Source of the DNA: Aquabacterium sp.
Lineage (GTDB): Bacteria > Pseudomonadota > Gammaproteobacteria > Burkholderiales > Burkholderiaceae_C
Assembly (NCBI RefSeq): GCF_016195855.1
Contig: NZ_JACPYU010000003.1
Location: forward strand, 310,001-374,000
Direction of reading: 5' to 3'
Length of the DNA: 64,000 nt
Shown: positions 18,498-27,627 of the stretch, piece by piece
Numbering within the stretch: position 1 is the stretch's first letter
How the letters are laid out: every line of letters starts with the position of its first letter
Translations under genes and position numbers: made by a program
The notes under the pieces: model-generated
Seen by the model: only the letters and a program-made list of their open reading frames with translations
Told to the model about the DNA's origin: nothing
The model's database searches: none

Positions 18498-19034
18498 TCA
18501 CGCCACCAGTTCAATCTTGACGTCTGCAGGCTCATGCCACGACACACGCTGGGTCAAGCCCTCCGTATCGGACACACCTTCCGTCGTTCCACCTGGCCAG
18601 GTGATTCGATACTTCTGGCCCTTAATCGGTGAGCCTGAAGCTTCGTCGACCAAGTAAAACTGCTGGTCAAAGTCATGATCTTGACCACCTGACGTAGCCT
18701 GCATTGCGGATGCAGGCTGAGGCGCGAGGGGCGCATGATGACCACCTGGCGATGCACTTGCGGCGCGGCCTTCACTAATACCTGAGACCACCTGGCTGGA
18801 GATCAAGGTAGCCCCGCAGGCGCATTTGTCACCATGCCGCGCCACAGGAGAGCCATCAACGATCATCGTCGGATCACCAGTGACGATGACCGTGGTGCCA
18901 TGCCCTTTCTTCGGGCAGGTGACCTGATCACCTACACGAGCCAAGCGTTTGCCATGCGTGTCGGTGGTCATGGTCGACCCAACCACAACGCCACCATGAT
19001 CAGTGCGATCTCCGAGGACGATGAAAGGCCTCAC
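18498..19034 (-). CDS. PAAR-domain protein (type VI secretion spike tip)
   Basis: About 178 residues. Residues 1-85 carry the PAAR repeats: VLGDRTDHGGVVVGS, ARVGDQVTCPKKG, TMIVDGSPVARHGDKCACG. The conserved His/Cys residues can bind the zinc that sharpens the tip. A Gly/Ala/Pro/Gln linker and a C-terminal part with KYRITWPGGTTEGVSDTEG (a small beta domain) follow. PAAR proteins cap the VgrG spike and carry effectors out of the cell. The frame is open to 19163, but a GTG at 19034 has GGGAG 6 nt upstream and starts exactly before the domain. No VgrG or sheath genes are in the window, so this is an orphan PAAR unit. Confidence 0.88.
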   Translation of the reverse strand: MRPFIVLGDRTDHGGVVVGSTMTTDTHGKRLARVGDQVTCPKKGHGTTVIVTGDPTMIVDGSPVARHGDKCACGATLISSQVVSGISEGRAASASPGGHHAPLAPQPASAMQATSGGQDHDFDQQFYLVDEASGSPIKGQKYRITWPGGTTEGVSDTEGLTQRVSWHEPADVKIELVA

Positions 19035-19189
19035 TTCAAACTCCCATTTATCTTTGGGCAGGAATGTAGCAGCGGGAAAAGCTCTGGCTGAATTCGGAAG
19101 CATCTTCGGAAGTAACAGCAGGTGTCTACTCAACTGCGACGCAATTGCTAAGGTTATCCACAACCTAGAAATGAAGATCCATCGAGACC

Positions 19190-19262
19190 TGTGTCATCGG
19201 CGATGGCAACGTATGTCATCGACGACACATGACTGTTCAGGCGTGTGTCATGGGTGACACAC
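19190..19262. promoter_or_regulatory. Three phased inverted repeats (operator or iteron-like)
   Basis: Three related palindromes: 19192-19208 (TGTCATCGGCGATGGCA, one mismatch), 19214-19229 (TGTCATCGACGACACA, imperfect) and 19243-19262 (GTGTGTCA-N4-TGACACAC, perfect 8-bp arms). The centres are about 21 and 31 bp apart, close to two and three helical turns, so a protein could bind all on one face. They lie between the PAAR gene and the HTH/replication-type genes at 19555-20429. Confidence 0.6.
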
Positions 19263-19554
19263 CATTAAAAACAGAATTTCTAAAAAAAGAGGGTGGACAA
19301 CCGACCACCGAGCTTTGCACCACTTTTAAGCATTTGCTAGGCACCGCATGTCTTGAAGGTGGGAAAGCTAAGGGCCCCGCAGTGCCATCTTGATGGGCCT
19401 GGCACCACCGCCGACATGCGTGGAGCGTCGACAAGCACCGAATCACTTGTCAAGAAAAACAGGAGCGGAAATGCTGACTGGTTTTTTTTGATTTTTGCCC
19501 TTTGCCATCCCACGATGTCGATCCATGTACACATGTATACAGCGGGCACCCAAG

Positions 19555-19830
19555 ATGACGCAGAAGGATTTTTTAACTGTCGATGAAATCGCCGAATTGC
19601 TGCGCGTGTCTGCCAGCTCGGTTCGCAATAGACTCAGCAGAGGCGACCCGACATTGCCACCATCCTTAAGGGTGGGCGGTCGTCGCTTGTTTCCGGTCTC
19701 TGGCTATGAGCGATGGATCAAAAACATGGTTGATCCCCAGACGCATAATCAAGTGACCATGCAACTGTCCACGCCTGACATTCTGCAACGTAGAGGTCGC
19801 CCTCGCCAGACAAGTGGAGGCTTGGCATGA
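19555..19830 (+). CDS. MerR/excisionase-type helix-turn-helix protein
   Basis: 91 residues. The N-terminal FLTVDEIAELLRVSASSVRN followed by RVGGRRLFPVSGYERWI is the AlpA/excisionase-like winged helix (HTH_17) seen in phage and island regulators. The C-terminal tail is basic (RRGRPR). The ATG at 19555 starts exactly before the domain. The stop overlaps the next start (ATGA), so the two genes form one unit. The likely role is control of excision or replication genes of the island, inferred from family and place. Confidence 0.75.
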   Translation: MTQKDFLTVDEIAELLRVSASSVRNRLSRGDPTLPPSLRVGGRRLFPVSGYERWIKNMVDPQTHNQVTMQLSTPDILQRRGRPRQTSGGLA

Positions 19831-20429
19831 CTTCGATAAAAGATATTGATCAAGAGGCCGACAGCAACGTTGCGTCACAAATTAGCTTCTACGCGAATAT
19901 TGACACCCCGCCAGACCTCCCACTAGAGATCAGAACGACATGGTCGCGCATTATGGACGAGCGAGTCCAAAGGGGCGACATCAAGCTCATCACGACAAAT
20001 GGTCTTGCTGTGTTCGTGGTCATCAATAGTTACGTTAGCCTAAACACTGGGATTGCAACAGTTTCGCAAGACAGATTGGCAAAGCTGAGTGGCTTGAGCA
20101 GATCCTCCGTTGTGAGAGCACTCAACCTACTCACCACACATGGATGGATCGCGGATCCTGATCAAAATAGTAATTTCAAGCCACGCACTCGACGATACAT
20201 TGTTCTCGAACGATTACTTGTGCGTTCCGCTCATTCAGGCGAGGTTGTCGGCCAAGTTGTTTGGCAAAACGTACCACGGTTACAGAAGGTCATGGACAAC
20301 TCGCTAAAAAGCTTTTGTCAGTCGGGCGACCTACCAATCACTATCAAATACAGCCGGCACCTACGAGTCACAGAGCAAGAGGAAACCTACGAAGTGGCAT
20401 TCCGACACAGAGCCGGCCCTTCACTGTGA
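19827..20429 (+). CDS. Winged-helix DNA-binding protein, replication-initiator-like
   Basis: 200 residues. Residues ~70-110 form a helix-turn-helix (ATVSQDRLAKLSGLSRSSVV, then RALNLLTTHGWI), the HTH_36 pattern of plasmid and phage replication initiators and regulators. The flanking parts have no clear family. It is translationally coupled to the excisionase-like gene and preceded, about 570 bp upstream, by phased palindromes. That layout fits a small replication or maintenance unit of the island. The role is an inference; a plain regulator is the alternative. Confidence 0.6.
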   Translation: MTSIKDIDQEADSNVASQISFYANIDTPPDLPLEIRTTWSRIMDERVQRGDIKLITTNGLAVFVVINSYVSLNTGIATVSQDRLAKLSGLSRSSVVRALNLLTTHGWIADPDQNSNFKPRTRRYIVLERLLVRSAHSGEVVGQVVWQNVPRLQKVMDNSLKSFCQSGDLPITIKYSRHLRVTEQEETYEVAFRHRAGPSL

Positions 20430-20489
20430 GATTTGATTATCTCGGCTGCCACGTAATATTTGTACCCCTTCGCTTTTCGGTGAACTGGC

Positions 20490-20640
20490 GGGGGTCAAGG
20501 GCGGGCAAAGCCCGGCAACGCGAACCCTTGACGCCCGACTGTTCTCCGATACGCTGCCGTCGGGGTGGGCCCATTTGGCCCACCCCGAGCCAGGCCGGCG
20601 GAGAGGCCCCCCGCCTTGGGGCGGGGATGGGGGTGGGGTG
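20490..20640. repeat. GC-rich hairpin spacer between convergent genes
   Basis: About 150 bp without a gene. GTCAAGGG (20494-20501) and CCCTTGAC (20525-20532) form an inverted repeat around a nested GGGC-AAA-GCCC hairpin. A second perfect hairpin of 11-bp arms lies at 20561-20587 (CGGGGTGGGCC, loop CATTT). No T run follows either, so these are not classic terminators, though they could still end the convergent transcripts. The same GTCAAGGGC inverted pair recurs at 22361-22402. Confidence 0.6.
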
Positions 20641-20641
20641 G

Positions 20642-21667
20642 TTACCGTTTGCGTTCCGCCGCGTCAGTCACGTAATCCGTGTCTGCTTTCGCAATGATTG
20701 AAATTTCATCATAACTCCCCCCGAATTCCTTCACCAGTGATTGGTACGTATTGCGCAACTCAAGAAGTTGCCTGAGAAAGTGCTTAACACCAACCCCTTC
20801 CTCCAATGACTCCGCATTGGATAGCAAAATTTCGATGAATTTTCTCTCATCCCCCCAAATCACGCGTGAAATGATGAAAACCCAATTCAGATCCTGCGCT
20901 CCATAAACTGTGTACGGGTCGCGCTCATCAATACTCATCCGCGCTCGGCAATGTGCCGCAGCAGTGCCAACATCAAGGACGAGAATGGGCCACCATGGCT
21001 GCGCCTCTGCTTCCGGCTCAAATATCAAACTCAGAAGAAATCGAAAAAGTCCGGATTCATTCTGAGATGCGTAGCTGGCTCGCGCCCCATCCGAAACCTC
21101 AAATGAATAGGCGTTGATTAAGCCACTTTCAGCCCTTACCCTACTCAGATCATCTGAGTAACGATAGGAAGGCTCAGCAAGCTTCTTTCCAAGCTTTTGC
21201 AATTGCCAATCCATCGACAAAGGGCCACTCTGCGGACAATGATCAATTGCCCAAAAGGTTGACCATATAGTTTGAGCTGAAGCAACCCCATCTTCAATTC
21301 GCTTACGCTTTCGATGGAGCCATTTCTCATCCCCGAATTCACGGCTAAGAGTATATACGGCACCCAAATGTCGCTGCATTGGATTGCCGATGTGCTCGAA
21401 CTTGAACCAGCGTGAAATGCCAGGCACTGCTTGATCAGCCTTCTCCAAGCTTTTACCTCGAATTTTCTGAGATCCATTCCACCAACTCATAAATGTTGTT
21501 TCAGTCGTGATCGGCGATGCAGGGTGAGCAGTCAACTCACGGGCTTTGCGAATGTCAAAATCGTTCGGTAATGCCCCCATCAACGCCAGGGAAAGTTCAC
21601 TACAGAACATTCGCGACTGGATGCGTTCGATTCTTTCGAGCAATTTCGTTGTTTTGTCTATTTTCAT
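20642..21667 (-). CDS. Hypothetical protein of 341 residues
   Basis: Not recognised. The protein is mostly alpha-helical by composition, with many Trp and charged residues, no signal peptide and no membrane segment. Motif-like stretches such as FMSWWNGSQKIRGKSLEKAD and VPGISRWFKFEHIG near the N-terminus could be a DNA-interaction region resembling small HTH modules. The ATG at 21667 is preferred over upstream frames because AAAGGA sits 5 nt before it. Codon use is clearly richer in A/T at third positions than in neighbours, pointing to separate transfer. It faces the replication-type genes. Confidence 0.6.
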   Translation of the reverse strand: MKIDKTTKLLERIERIQSRMFCSELSLALMGALPNDFDIRKARELTAHPASPITTETTFMSWWNGSQKIRGKSLEKADQAVPGISRWFKFEHIGNPMQRHLGAVYTLSREFGDEKWLHRKRKRIEDGVASAQTIWSTFWAIDHCPQSGPLSMDWQLQKLGKKLAEPSYRYSDDLSRVRAESGLINAYSFEVSDGARASYASQNESGLFRFLLSLIFEPEAEAQPWWPILVLDVGTAAAHCRARMSIDERDPYTVYGAQDLNWVFIISRVIWGDERKFIEILLSNAESLEEGVGVKHFLRQLLELRNTYQSLVKEFGGSYDEISIIAKADTDYVTDAAERKR

Positions 21668-21763
21668 CTCCGTCCTTTTCGACCATTTCGCAGGATTTGT
21701 GGTGTGCCTCCACGAACCTTTGATGCCAATGCGCATCTGACCGGAGGAATGATACGAAAGCAC

Positions 21764-22431
21764 CTACCGTATAAATTGCGATGGTTGAACACCCGCGCCC
21801 AGCCTCCTCCTTGTGCATCTTGAAGCGCGGTCTGCCGCACGGAGGCGGGATAAGGCCGATCGATGCGAATCCGCGCTCGCTGCCTGTATGCGCATCAAAG
21901 TCAACAAATTCCTGCCTGGATTCTTCGCCTCAAATTTCTGTCCCGACCGCGCCCGCATCGGGATGATTGGCTCAACAGGCAGTCCACGAAGCCCCTCTTG
22001 AGAACCACGCAGATGAAGCGCCACTGACGTTCCGTGGATGGCTGACCTCACAAAACTAAGCCCATGCAAACAGCTTCCGTTAGCTCCTGCGTCTCATCCA
22101 AGAGCCTTGCTCGCTCAGTGTGGAATCGCCTCCAGTGCGGCTCTGGTCATGAGGTGACAAAGCCCTCGAAAGAGAGCCCACCTGACAACCCCACCAGGCC
22201 CCAGTGGCTTGAGGATTTGGCTGGATCGAAACGAGCCTCCCCCCCGCCCCTCCACCATTTGTGGAGGGGAGCGCTGCACCGCCCGACTGGGGCTCGACCG
22301 GAGCAGCACGCCCGGCGTTCTGCTCCGCCTCGCTGTGTAGCGTCTTCGGCTTCAGCAGCCGTCAAGGGCTTCGCAAGCGCAGCCTGCGGCCGCGCCCTTG
22401 ACCGCCGCCTACGCCGATCTGGGAGGCAAAG
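21764..22431. other. Non-coding stretch with GC-rich inverted repeat
   Basis: About 670 bp in which no frame has family likeness. The right half is very GC-rich. GTCAAGGGC (22361-22369) and GCCCTTGAC (22394-22402) make a perfect 9-bp inverted repeat, the same arm sequence as at 20494-20532. Just before the next gene there is GGGAGG, the ribosome-binding site of the gene at 22432. Confidence 0.55.
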
Positions 22432-23574
22432 ATGATTGTGCCGCGCATCGATTACGTGATGAAGGTTCGGCTCAAAAACCTGGTTGCCGGGGCTGAGGCG
22501 AAACGGCTCCACGAAGAAAAAGTGGCCAAGACGGTGCTGCTCATCCACAAGTGCCACATCGCTTCGTCAACCGTCGTTGCTGAACTATTGGGCTCCGATG
22601 TTTCGAACGCCAAAAAGTTCATCGATAAACTTGTCGCACAACGCATCCTGCAAGACTGTCGCGTTGATCCGTGTCGGCTGGCGCAACGCGGCATCGTCTA
22701 CAAACTCGATGGGCTCGGTGTCCTGAAGGCGCAACTGCTTGAAGACGATTTTTGTGAGTTTCGGTACGACACAGGCGCGCGGGTCGGTGGACAGGCTCAA
22801 GCCGAGCACGATCTGAACTGCGCAATGGTCGCAGCCCGCTGGGTTCGCTACGGAGGTCAGTTGCTTGAAACAGATTTCACGATTCGGCGCAGCAACAAGG
22901 AAGACCAATGGGTGAAGATCCCCGACTTGGTTTTGTCATATGAGGATCGTACCTATCACTTTGAAGTGGAGCGGTCGCCCAAGTCTGAAAGTGAGACGGA
23001 TCGAATGGTGCTGGCGGCGCTTCAATCTGCGTGGCGCCGCACCGCCTGGGTTTGCATTGCCAAGCCCACCGCTAATCAGCTTGAATCCGTTCTTCAGAGA
23101 CGCGAAGCCCACGATTGGGTCCTGAACAAATCCAACAAGTGGGCGCGAGGTGAGCCAGTACCCCTGCCCTTTGAGTTCAGGCAACGTCAACTGGTTTTTC
23201 GCCTGCATCGCGAACCGTTGCTTGACAGCCCAGCCGACTGGATCCAACGATTCAATGTACACGCTCGTCATGAGCACGACCAGGTCTTAAAGCGTCTCGC
23301 GGACAAGGGCTGGCAGCATTCGGCCATGCGGGCGTCAACATGGCTCGATGGTGGTCACGAGAGCGAGTTTTGGCAAGCTCATCGCGCCGATGAGAAGCTG
23401 CTCATCACCCACACCGGCCAAGGGGACTGGCGTGTGCACCTGGAGTCGAATCATCCTGATGAAGGACAGCCTCTTCCCGCCCGAATCAAGCCGAAACAAA
23501 ATTGCATCGGCGCGCCTGTGCCAGTCGGCGTTCTGGAAGCTGCGCTCGACTTGGTACAACACTCCAAGTCCTGA
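22432..23574 (+). CDS. Replication-relaxation-like protein with PD-(D/E)XK-type core
   Basis: 380 residues. Residues ~30-110 look like a winged helix (LLIHKCHIASSTVVAELLG), then a core with AEHDLNCAMVAARW and IPDLVLSYEDRTYHFEVERS. This PD ... ExE arrangement fits the Replic_Relax family, which has a restriction-endonuclease-like fold and is common in plasmids and integrative elements. The third catalytic residue is not the usual Lys, so nuclease activity is uncertain. GGGAGG 5 nt before the ATG supports the start. It is followed 5 bp later by the DUF3293-containing gene, so they are probably co-transcribed. The role in element mobilisation or replication is inferred. Confidence 0.65.
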   Translation: MIVPRIDYVMKVRLKNLVAGAEAKRLHEEKVAKTVLLIHKCHIASSTVVAELLGSDVSNAKKFIDKLVAQRILQDCRVDPCRLAQRGIVYKLDGLGVLKAQLLEDDFCEFRYDTGARVGGQAQAEHDLNCAMVAARWVRYGGQLLETDFTIRRSNKEDQWVKIPDLVLSYEDRTYHFEVERSPKSESETDRMVLAALQSAWRRTAWVCIAKPTANQLESVLQRREAHDWVLNKSNKWARGEPVPLPFEFRQRQLVFRLHREPLLDSPADWIQRFNVHARHEHDQVLKRLADKGWQHSAMRASTWLDGGHESEFWQAHRADEKLLITHTGQGDWRVHLESNHPDEGQPLPARIKPKQNCIGAPVPVGVLEAALDLVQHSKS

Positions 23575-23579
23575 GCATC

Positions 23580-24458
23580 ATGGCCAACTCAAGCAGCAAC
23601 CTCGACCTGGGGGACCTTCAGTACATGCTGTCAATCTGTGGCGAAACAGTCAGCGTGGACTTCTGGTGGCCCGTGGTCAGCCTTTCCAACGAGGAAGTCA
23701 CCGTTCGCACCCCAAGCGGAAACATGCGTTTCCCGCCCACTTCTTGGCCAGGTGGCTGCTCAATGGTCATGATCCCCGTGGAGGAAGTCGACGAATTCAT
23801 CAATTCGATCAAGCCCCTGTTTAGGCAGGCACCATCACGGCTGATTTCCCTGCTGGCAGACGTCAAACGCCGAATAGAAGCCTCTGACAACCAACACTGG
23901 GACAACATCGCACGGGTATCCGTGCATGCCGCGCTGAGCAAGTCACACCCTCACTTCTCATCGCCCTTACCCTTCACACCCCCCATGCAACCCGTTTCAA
24001 ACTTCATCCTGATTGACCGTCCAACTGCTTTGCCCTTGCCGCTGGTTCAGGCATATCTGGAGACTGAATATCGAGTGGCTGTGTCGCCTGAATTCGGGGT
24101 GATCATGCCTTTCGTTCTGCGTGTAGGCCAACCTTCTGAGCCACTGCAACAACTGCTCAACGACACTGGTGCTCAGGGCGCGGCCTTCGTCACCGCATTC
24201 AACCCGTACTCCGAAGTGTCAAGCGCCGAAGAAAACTCGGGCCGACAAGATCAGTTGCTGACGACACTACGCCAGCATGAAGTGAAGTTCTTACGTGGGC
24301 AGGGTCAGCACCCCTCCAACAACTGGCCGCCTGAGCCCAGCGTACTGGCCTTGGACTTGCCGTTGGATGCCACCAAACGACTCGGTATGCGATTTCAGCA
24401 GAACGCCTTGCTGTGGTGTGGCACTGACGCTGTGCCCCACCTGGTTCTCCTGATGTGA
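23580..24458 (+). CDS. DUF3293-containing protein with unknown N-terminal domain
   Basis: About 292 residues. The last ~115 match DUF3293: FVTAFNPYSEVSSAEEN, an RQDQLL stretch, and RFQQNALLWCGTDAVPHLVLL. The first ~170 residues are not recognised and contain a Trp/Pro-rich start. DUF3293 has no established function. The ATG at 23580 lies 5 bp after the previous stop, so it likely shares that transcript. It is a cytoplasmic protein by sequence. The fused N-terminal half is unusual, as DUF3293 proteins are generally small. Confidence 0.65.
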   Translation: MANSSSNLDLGDLQYMLSICGETVSVDFWWPVVSLSNEEVTVRTPSGNMRFPPTSWPGGCSMVMIPVEEVDEFINSIKPLFRQAPSRLISLLADVKRRIEASDNQHWDNIARVSVHAALSKSHPHFSSPLPFTPPMQPVSNFILIDRPTALPLPLVQAYLETEYRVAVSPEFGVIMPFVLRVGQPSEPLQQLLNDTGAQGAAFVTAFNPYSEVSSAEENSGRQDQLLTTLRQHEVKFLRGQGQHPSNNWPPEPSVLALDLPLDATKRLGMRFQQNALLWCGTDAVPHLVLLM

Positions 24459-24766
24459 AGCCGCTTTACCAATACTTCAGACCACCCCAATCGTGTTCTC
24501 GGGTGACGCCGTCGTTGACGGCCCACTTTTGCCAAAGACCAACGCCGTTGGCAGCTGATTCTCACGTAGCGAGGGGGATTGGGTCGCACTGGTAACCATT
24601 TACAATGGCTGCCGGCACCCGCCCTACTTGCACGCGAGTAAAACAAGGTTTTCTCATCATTGAACTGCTGCACCACATCGGTCGGCTTTCTTTCGCCCAC
24701 TCCTCGCAGGGTGCTTAAACGCGTGCATTCCTCCCAGCGAGACAGGGCTTCAACGAAAGAAAGACC

Positions 24767-25102
24767 ATGACTGTTTCCAACATCGTGCACCTCATCCGCG
24801 AGCAGGCCAAAGTCGCCGGCTTCGCACTCAAATCCACTCACACCTACGAACTGCTGGCCTCAACTTTCGGGCAAAGCACCTGGGCTTCGTTCAGTACCCA
24901 GTACTGGCTCACCGACAGCCCAGATGGCGCAGTTGGCGAGCGCCCGGAAAGCACCCCCACCTTGGTGGCGGCCAGGGCGCTTCAATTGGGGCTGGAACAC
25001 GGTTCTGCGCCACAACTCGGCTCCCTCGTTCTGAGTGCTGTGCAAGCAGCGCGGCTCGGCAAGGTTGAGAAGGCAGCATTTGACCGGCTTCGGCTCGCAG
25101 GG
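24767..25102 (+). pseudogene. Sel1-like repeat protein gene, 5' part (split by IS)
   Basis: 112 residues starting MTVSNIVHLIREQAKVAGFALK, ending at the IS3 insertion point. Joining base 25102 to 26424 (removing the IS and one GGG copy) keeps the frame and gives a 373-residue protein. The N-terminal part is helical and resembles a small HTH-like or adaptor region. As it stands, the frame stops inside the inverted repeat of the IS. The region 24459-24766 upstream, about 300 bp, holds no gene; a promoter is likely there. Confidence 0.8.
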
Positions 25103-25141
25103 TGAACCGGCCCGGGTTTCGTGGAGGCCAGTTGGTTTAAG

Positions 25142-26056
25142 TCAGGCCGCGACCCCGACCTGCTCGGCGAGATGCCGGTAGTAGTTTGCCTCAGCCTCGG
25201 CAGGCGGTATGTGCCCGATGGGCTCCAGCAGTCTGTGGTGGTTGAACCAGGACACCCATTCGAGCGTCGCGAGTTCCAAGGATTCCTTGGTCTTCCAGGG
25301 GGCCCGGCGGTGGATCAATTCGGCCTTGTAGAGCCCGTTGATAGTCTCGGCCAAGGCGTTGTCGTAACTGTCGCCCTTGCTGCCGACGGACGGCTCGACA
25401 CCGGCCTCGGCCAATCGCTCGGAGTACCGAATCGAAACGTATTGCGACCCGCGGTCGGAATGCACCACCAGACTGCGATTGCGTTCGGGCTGTCGTGCGT
25501 ACAGGGCCTGCTCAAGCGCGTCGAGAACGAAGTCTGTCGTCATTGAGCTGCTGACGCGCCAGCCCACGATGCGCCTAGCGTAGACATCGACGACGAAGGC
25601 CACGTACTGCCAGCCCTGCCAGGTCGAGACGTAGGTGAAGTCCGAGACCCAGAGCTGGTTCGGCCGCTCTGCCTTGAACTGCCGGTTGACCTTGTCGAGC
25701 GGACACGGCGCCTTGCGATCGCTGATCGTGGTGAGCACGACTTTGCCTCGGATGACGCCGCGCAGCCCAAGGCGCTTCATCAGCCGCTCGACCGTACACC
25801 GCGCTGCGGCCGTCCCCTCGCGAGTCAACTGCCGCCAGACCTTCTCGGCGCCATAGACCTGCATGTTGGCCCGCCAGACTCGTTGGATCTCGGGCGCCAA
25901 AACATCGTCGCTCCGGGCTCGCGCACAGCGCCTGTGCGGTTCGCGCTGAAGCGCCGCATGCCGGCGATATCCGGACGGGGAAATCTGCAGAACCTTGCAG
26001 ATCGGCTCGACCCCGAACGTATCCCGGTGCTCGTCGATCAGCGTCCTCAGGACTTG
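25142..26056 (-). CDS. IS3-family transposase OrfB (DDE integrase core)
   Basis: The rve domain carries the three acidic residues: Asp in [10 protein letters not shown], Asp in [11 protein letters not shown], and Glu in [10 protein letters not shown]. Upstream is an HTH_21-like part ([12 protein letters not shown]). The frame has no ATG near its beginning. It stays open to about 26056 and overlaps the end of orfA in the -1 frame, so the active OrfAB protein should be made by programmed -1 frameshifting, as known for this family. It cuts and joins the IS ends. A TTG near 25900 could give a shorter OrfB. Confidence 0.9.
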   Translation of the reverse strand, partial: QVLRTLIDEHRDTFGVEPICKVLQISPSGYRRHAALQREPHRRCARARSDDVLAPEIQRVWRANMQVYGAEKVWRQLTREGTAAARCTVERLMKRLGLRGVIRGKVVLTTISDRKAPCPLDKVNRQFKAERPNQLWVSDFTYVSTWQGWQYVAFVVDVYARRIVGWRVSSSMTTDFVLDALEQALYARQPERNRSLVVHSDRGSQYVSIRYSERLAEAGVEPSVGSKGDSYDNALAETINGLYKAELIHRRAPWKTKESLELATLEWVSWFNHHRLLEPIGHIPPAEAEANYYRHLAEQVGVAA

Positions 26057-26370
26057 AATCGGCGGTCGAGCTCCGCCTGGGCGAAAAACGCGCTTGCCAC
26101 CTTCAGGATCTCATTGGCACGGCGCAGTTCCTTGACCTCACGCTCGAGTTCCTTGACCCGCTGCGCTTCGGACGTCGTCACGCCTTCGCGAACGCCGCTG
26201 TCGATCTCATGGCGCTTGACCCAGGTCAGCAACGTCTGCGGCACGCAACCGATCTTCGGAGCAATCGACTCGATCGCCAGCCACAGCGAGGGGTACTCCC
26301 CGCGGTGCTCCAGCACCAGGCGCACCGCGCGCTCGCGGACTTCAGGTGAGAACTTGTTCGACTTGTTCAT
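26047..26370 (-). CDS. IS3-family transposase OrfA (helix-turn-helix)
   Basis: 107 residues. HTH of the HTH_Tnp_1 type ([20 protein letters not shown] ... [12 protein letters not shown]) followed by a leucine-zipper-like coiled coil ([19 protein letters not shown]). It binds the terminal repeats and, through -1 frameshifting near its end, provides the N-terminus of OrfAB. The ATG at 26370 lies 50 bp inside the right end, the normal place for orfA. Confidence 0.9.
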   Translation of the reverse strand: MNKSNKFSPEVRERAVRLVLEHRGEYPSLWLAIESIAPKIGCVPQTLLTWVKRHEIDSGVREGVTTSEAQRVKELEREVKELRRANEILKVASAFFAQAELDRRFKS

Positions 26371-26420
26371 GGCTCCATCTTCTCAAAGGTTGGAGCCTCC
26401 ACAATTCCCGGGCCGGTTCA

Positions 26421-27209
26421 GGGTTGCGCCTGCCGGCCGGCTTGCCCCAGTCTTCGCTGTTCATCTCCCAACTGAGCGCTGCTGCCACGGCTGGAGATGC
26501 GCACGCACATCACCGCCTGGCCGCGCTTTACCGTTGCAAGCGTCCTAACCCCTACCTGTATGAGGAGTCGCTCAAAGGGCGCCAGCTCACGGCCCTGGAG
26601 ACAAAGTGGGTCGAGGAGTACCTTGTTCAGGCGCAGCACTACCCGCTGTACCAAGCTCACCTGAAGGCTGCCGCCCAAGGTGGCGTCCGAGCAGCCGCCT
26701 TAGAGTACGCAGAGGCTTTTGAAGACCCCAGCTTCTTTGAACTGGCAGACAGGCTGTCGGGCCCGGTTGATGCCAAGCACATGGCGCGAGTGGCACCCGA
26801 TGCCTCAGCGCGTCACAAATGGCTCAGGATCGCGGGACAGCACGACCTTGAAGCATTGGAAGCGTTGGCCAGCGAAGGCGATGTGGAGGCCATGCAGCAA
26901 CTGGCCATCGCAGGGGACACCTACCTTTTGCGTGAACTCGCTGAGCGGGCACTGGAGGGGGGCCAGGTCGTAGCGGCTTGGGCTTGGCAACACATTGCGC
27001 TGAAGCACCGACACGACTTGACCAAATCGACCCTTGCTGCACGTCACGAGGGCGGTGCGAATCATGGCGCGTTCTATGACAGTGACTTCGGTGGCCCATT
27101 CTTTGTGGACGGAGAGGAAGGCCTCGATCTGCCGCAACTGACACGCAGCCAGTTGGCTGAGGCCAAACAGATGGCGAAGGAACTCATGGCGGCTCAGGTT
27201 GTGACCTGA
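26421..27209 (+). pseudogene. Sel1-like repeat protein gene, 3' part
   Basis: The frame from 26424 to the stop at 27209 gives 261 residues that continue the protein begun at 24767. It has Sel1/TPR-like helical pairs (AATAGDAHAHHRLAALY, AAQGGVRAAALEYAEAF, LASEGDVEAMQQLAIAGD), a scaffold type used for protein-protein contacts. An ATG-initiated frame would have to begin inside the IS, and there is no good ribosome-binding site, so expression of this half is doubtful. The native role is unknown. Confidence 0.8.
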
Positions 27210-27298
27210 GCCGATTCACGGGCAAAGCCAGTGGGTACAGCGAGGCCCCAACATGAGGCTTCGCGCCATCCCACACAGCCTTGCCCTACCCTCTTCTT

Positions 27299-27541
27299 TC
27301 AGTCGTTGCCCGAGTCATCAGGAGGGACGCCGAGCACGGGATCGGCGGCGTCCTGTTCCCTCAGAAGCATTCGCCCCTTGATCCGCTCCTTCAGCGCCCG
27401 GATCGTCGTCACCGGGATGTCCGTGCTGATCAGGGCCACCACGCCGGATGGTGTCACCACCTTCACCACTGCCCGCCCCCGCTTGTCTTTGAAGATTCGG
27501 TAGTGGTCCTTGGGATCGTTCTTCCAGAATTCGGATGTCAT
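27299..27541 (-). CDS. Small hypothetical protein downstream of XRE regulator
   Basis: 80 residues, basic in the middle (YRIFKDKRGRAVVKVV) with an acidic end. AAAGG 7 nt before the ATG at 27541 supports it. It follows the XRE regulator gene on the same strand, with overlapping palindromes in the 125-bp gap. A small protein of this size next to an XRE regulator may be a toxin-antitoxin-like or accessory partner; this is only a positional inference. Confidence 0.55.
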   Translation of the reverse strand: MTSEFWKNDPKDHYRIFKDKRGRAVVKVVTPSGVVALISTDIPVTTIRALKERIKGRMLLREQDAADPVLGVPPDDSGND

Positions 27542-27627
27542 CGTGACGCCTTTCTGCCCAAAGCGGGCAAAGCTGGTCCATCAATAACGAGACAGGATGT
27601 CTTCGTTACCTAGCAACGGTCGTCACG

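Larger units (their letters stand above)
25103..26420 (-). mobile_element. IS3-family insertion sequence, 1318 bp
   Basis: The ends are imperfect inverted repeats: the left begins TGAACCGGCCCGGG, and the right read on the minus strand begins with the same 14 bases; a further match TGTGGAGGC/CGTGGAGGC follows. The target duplication is GGG at 25100-25102 and 26421-26423. It contains orfA and orfB with the usual -1 frame relation. Both frames and both ends look intact, so it may be active or recently inserted. Confidence 0.92.

Noticed and set aside
18990..19262. CRISPR-like repeats
   Set aside because: The repeats are three palindromes of differing sequence with no constant repeat or spacer length and no cas genes.
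21764..22070. Short frame of about 100 codons on the minus strand
   Set aside because: No ribosome-binding site, no family features, and the opposite strand is equally open.
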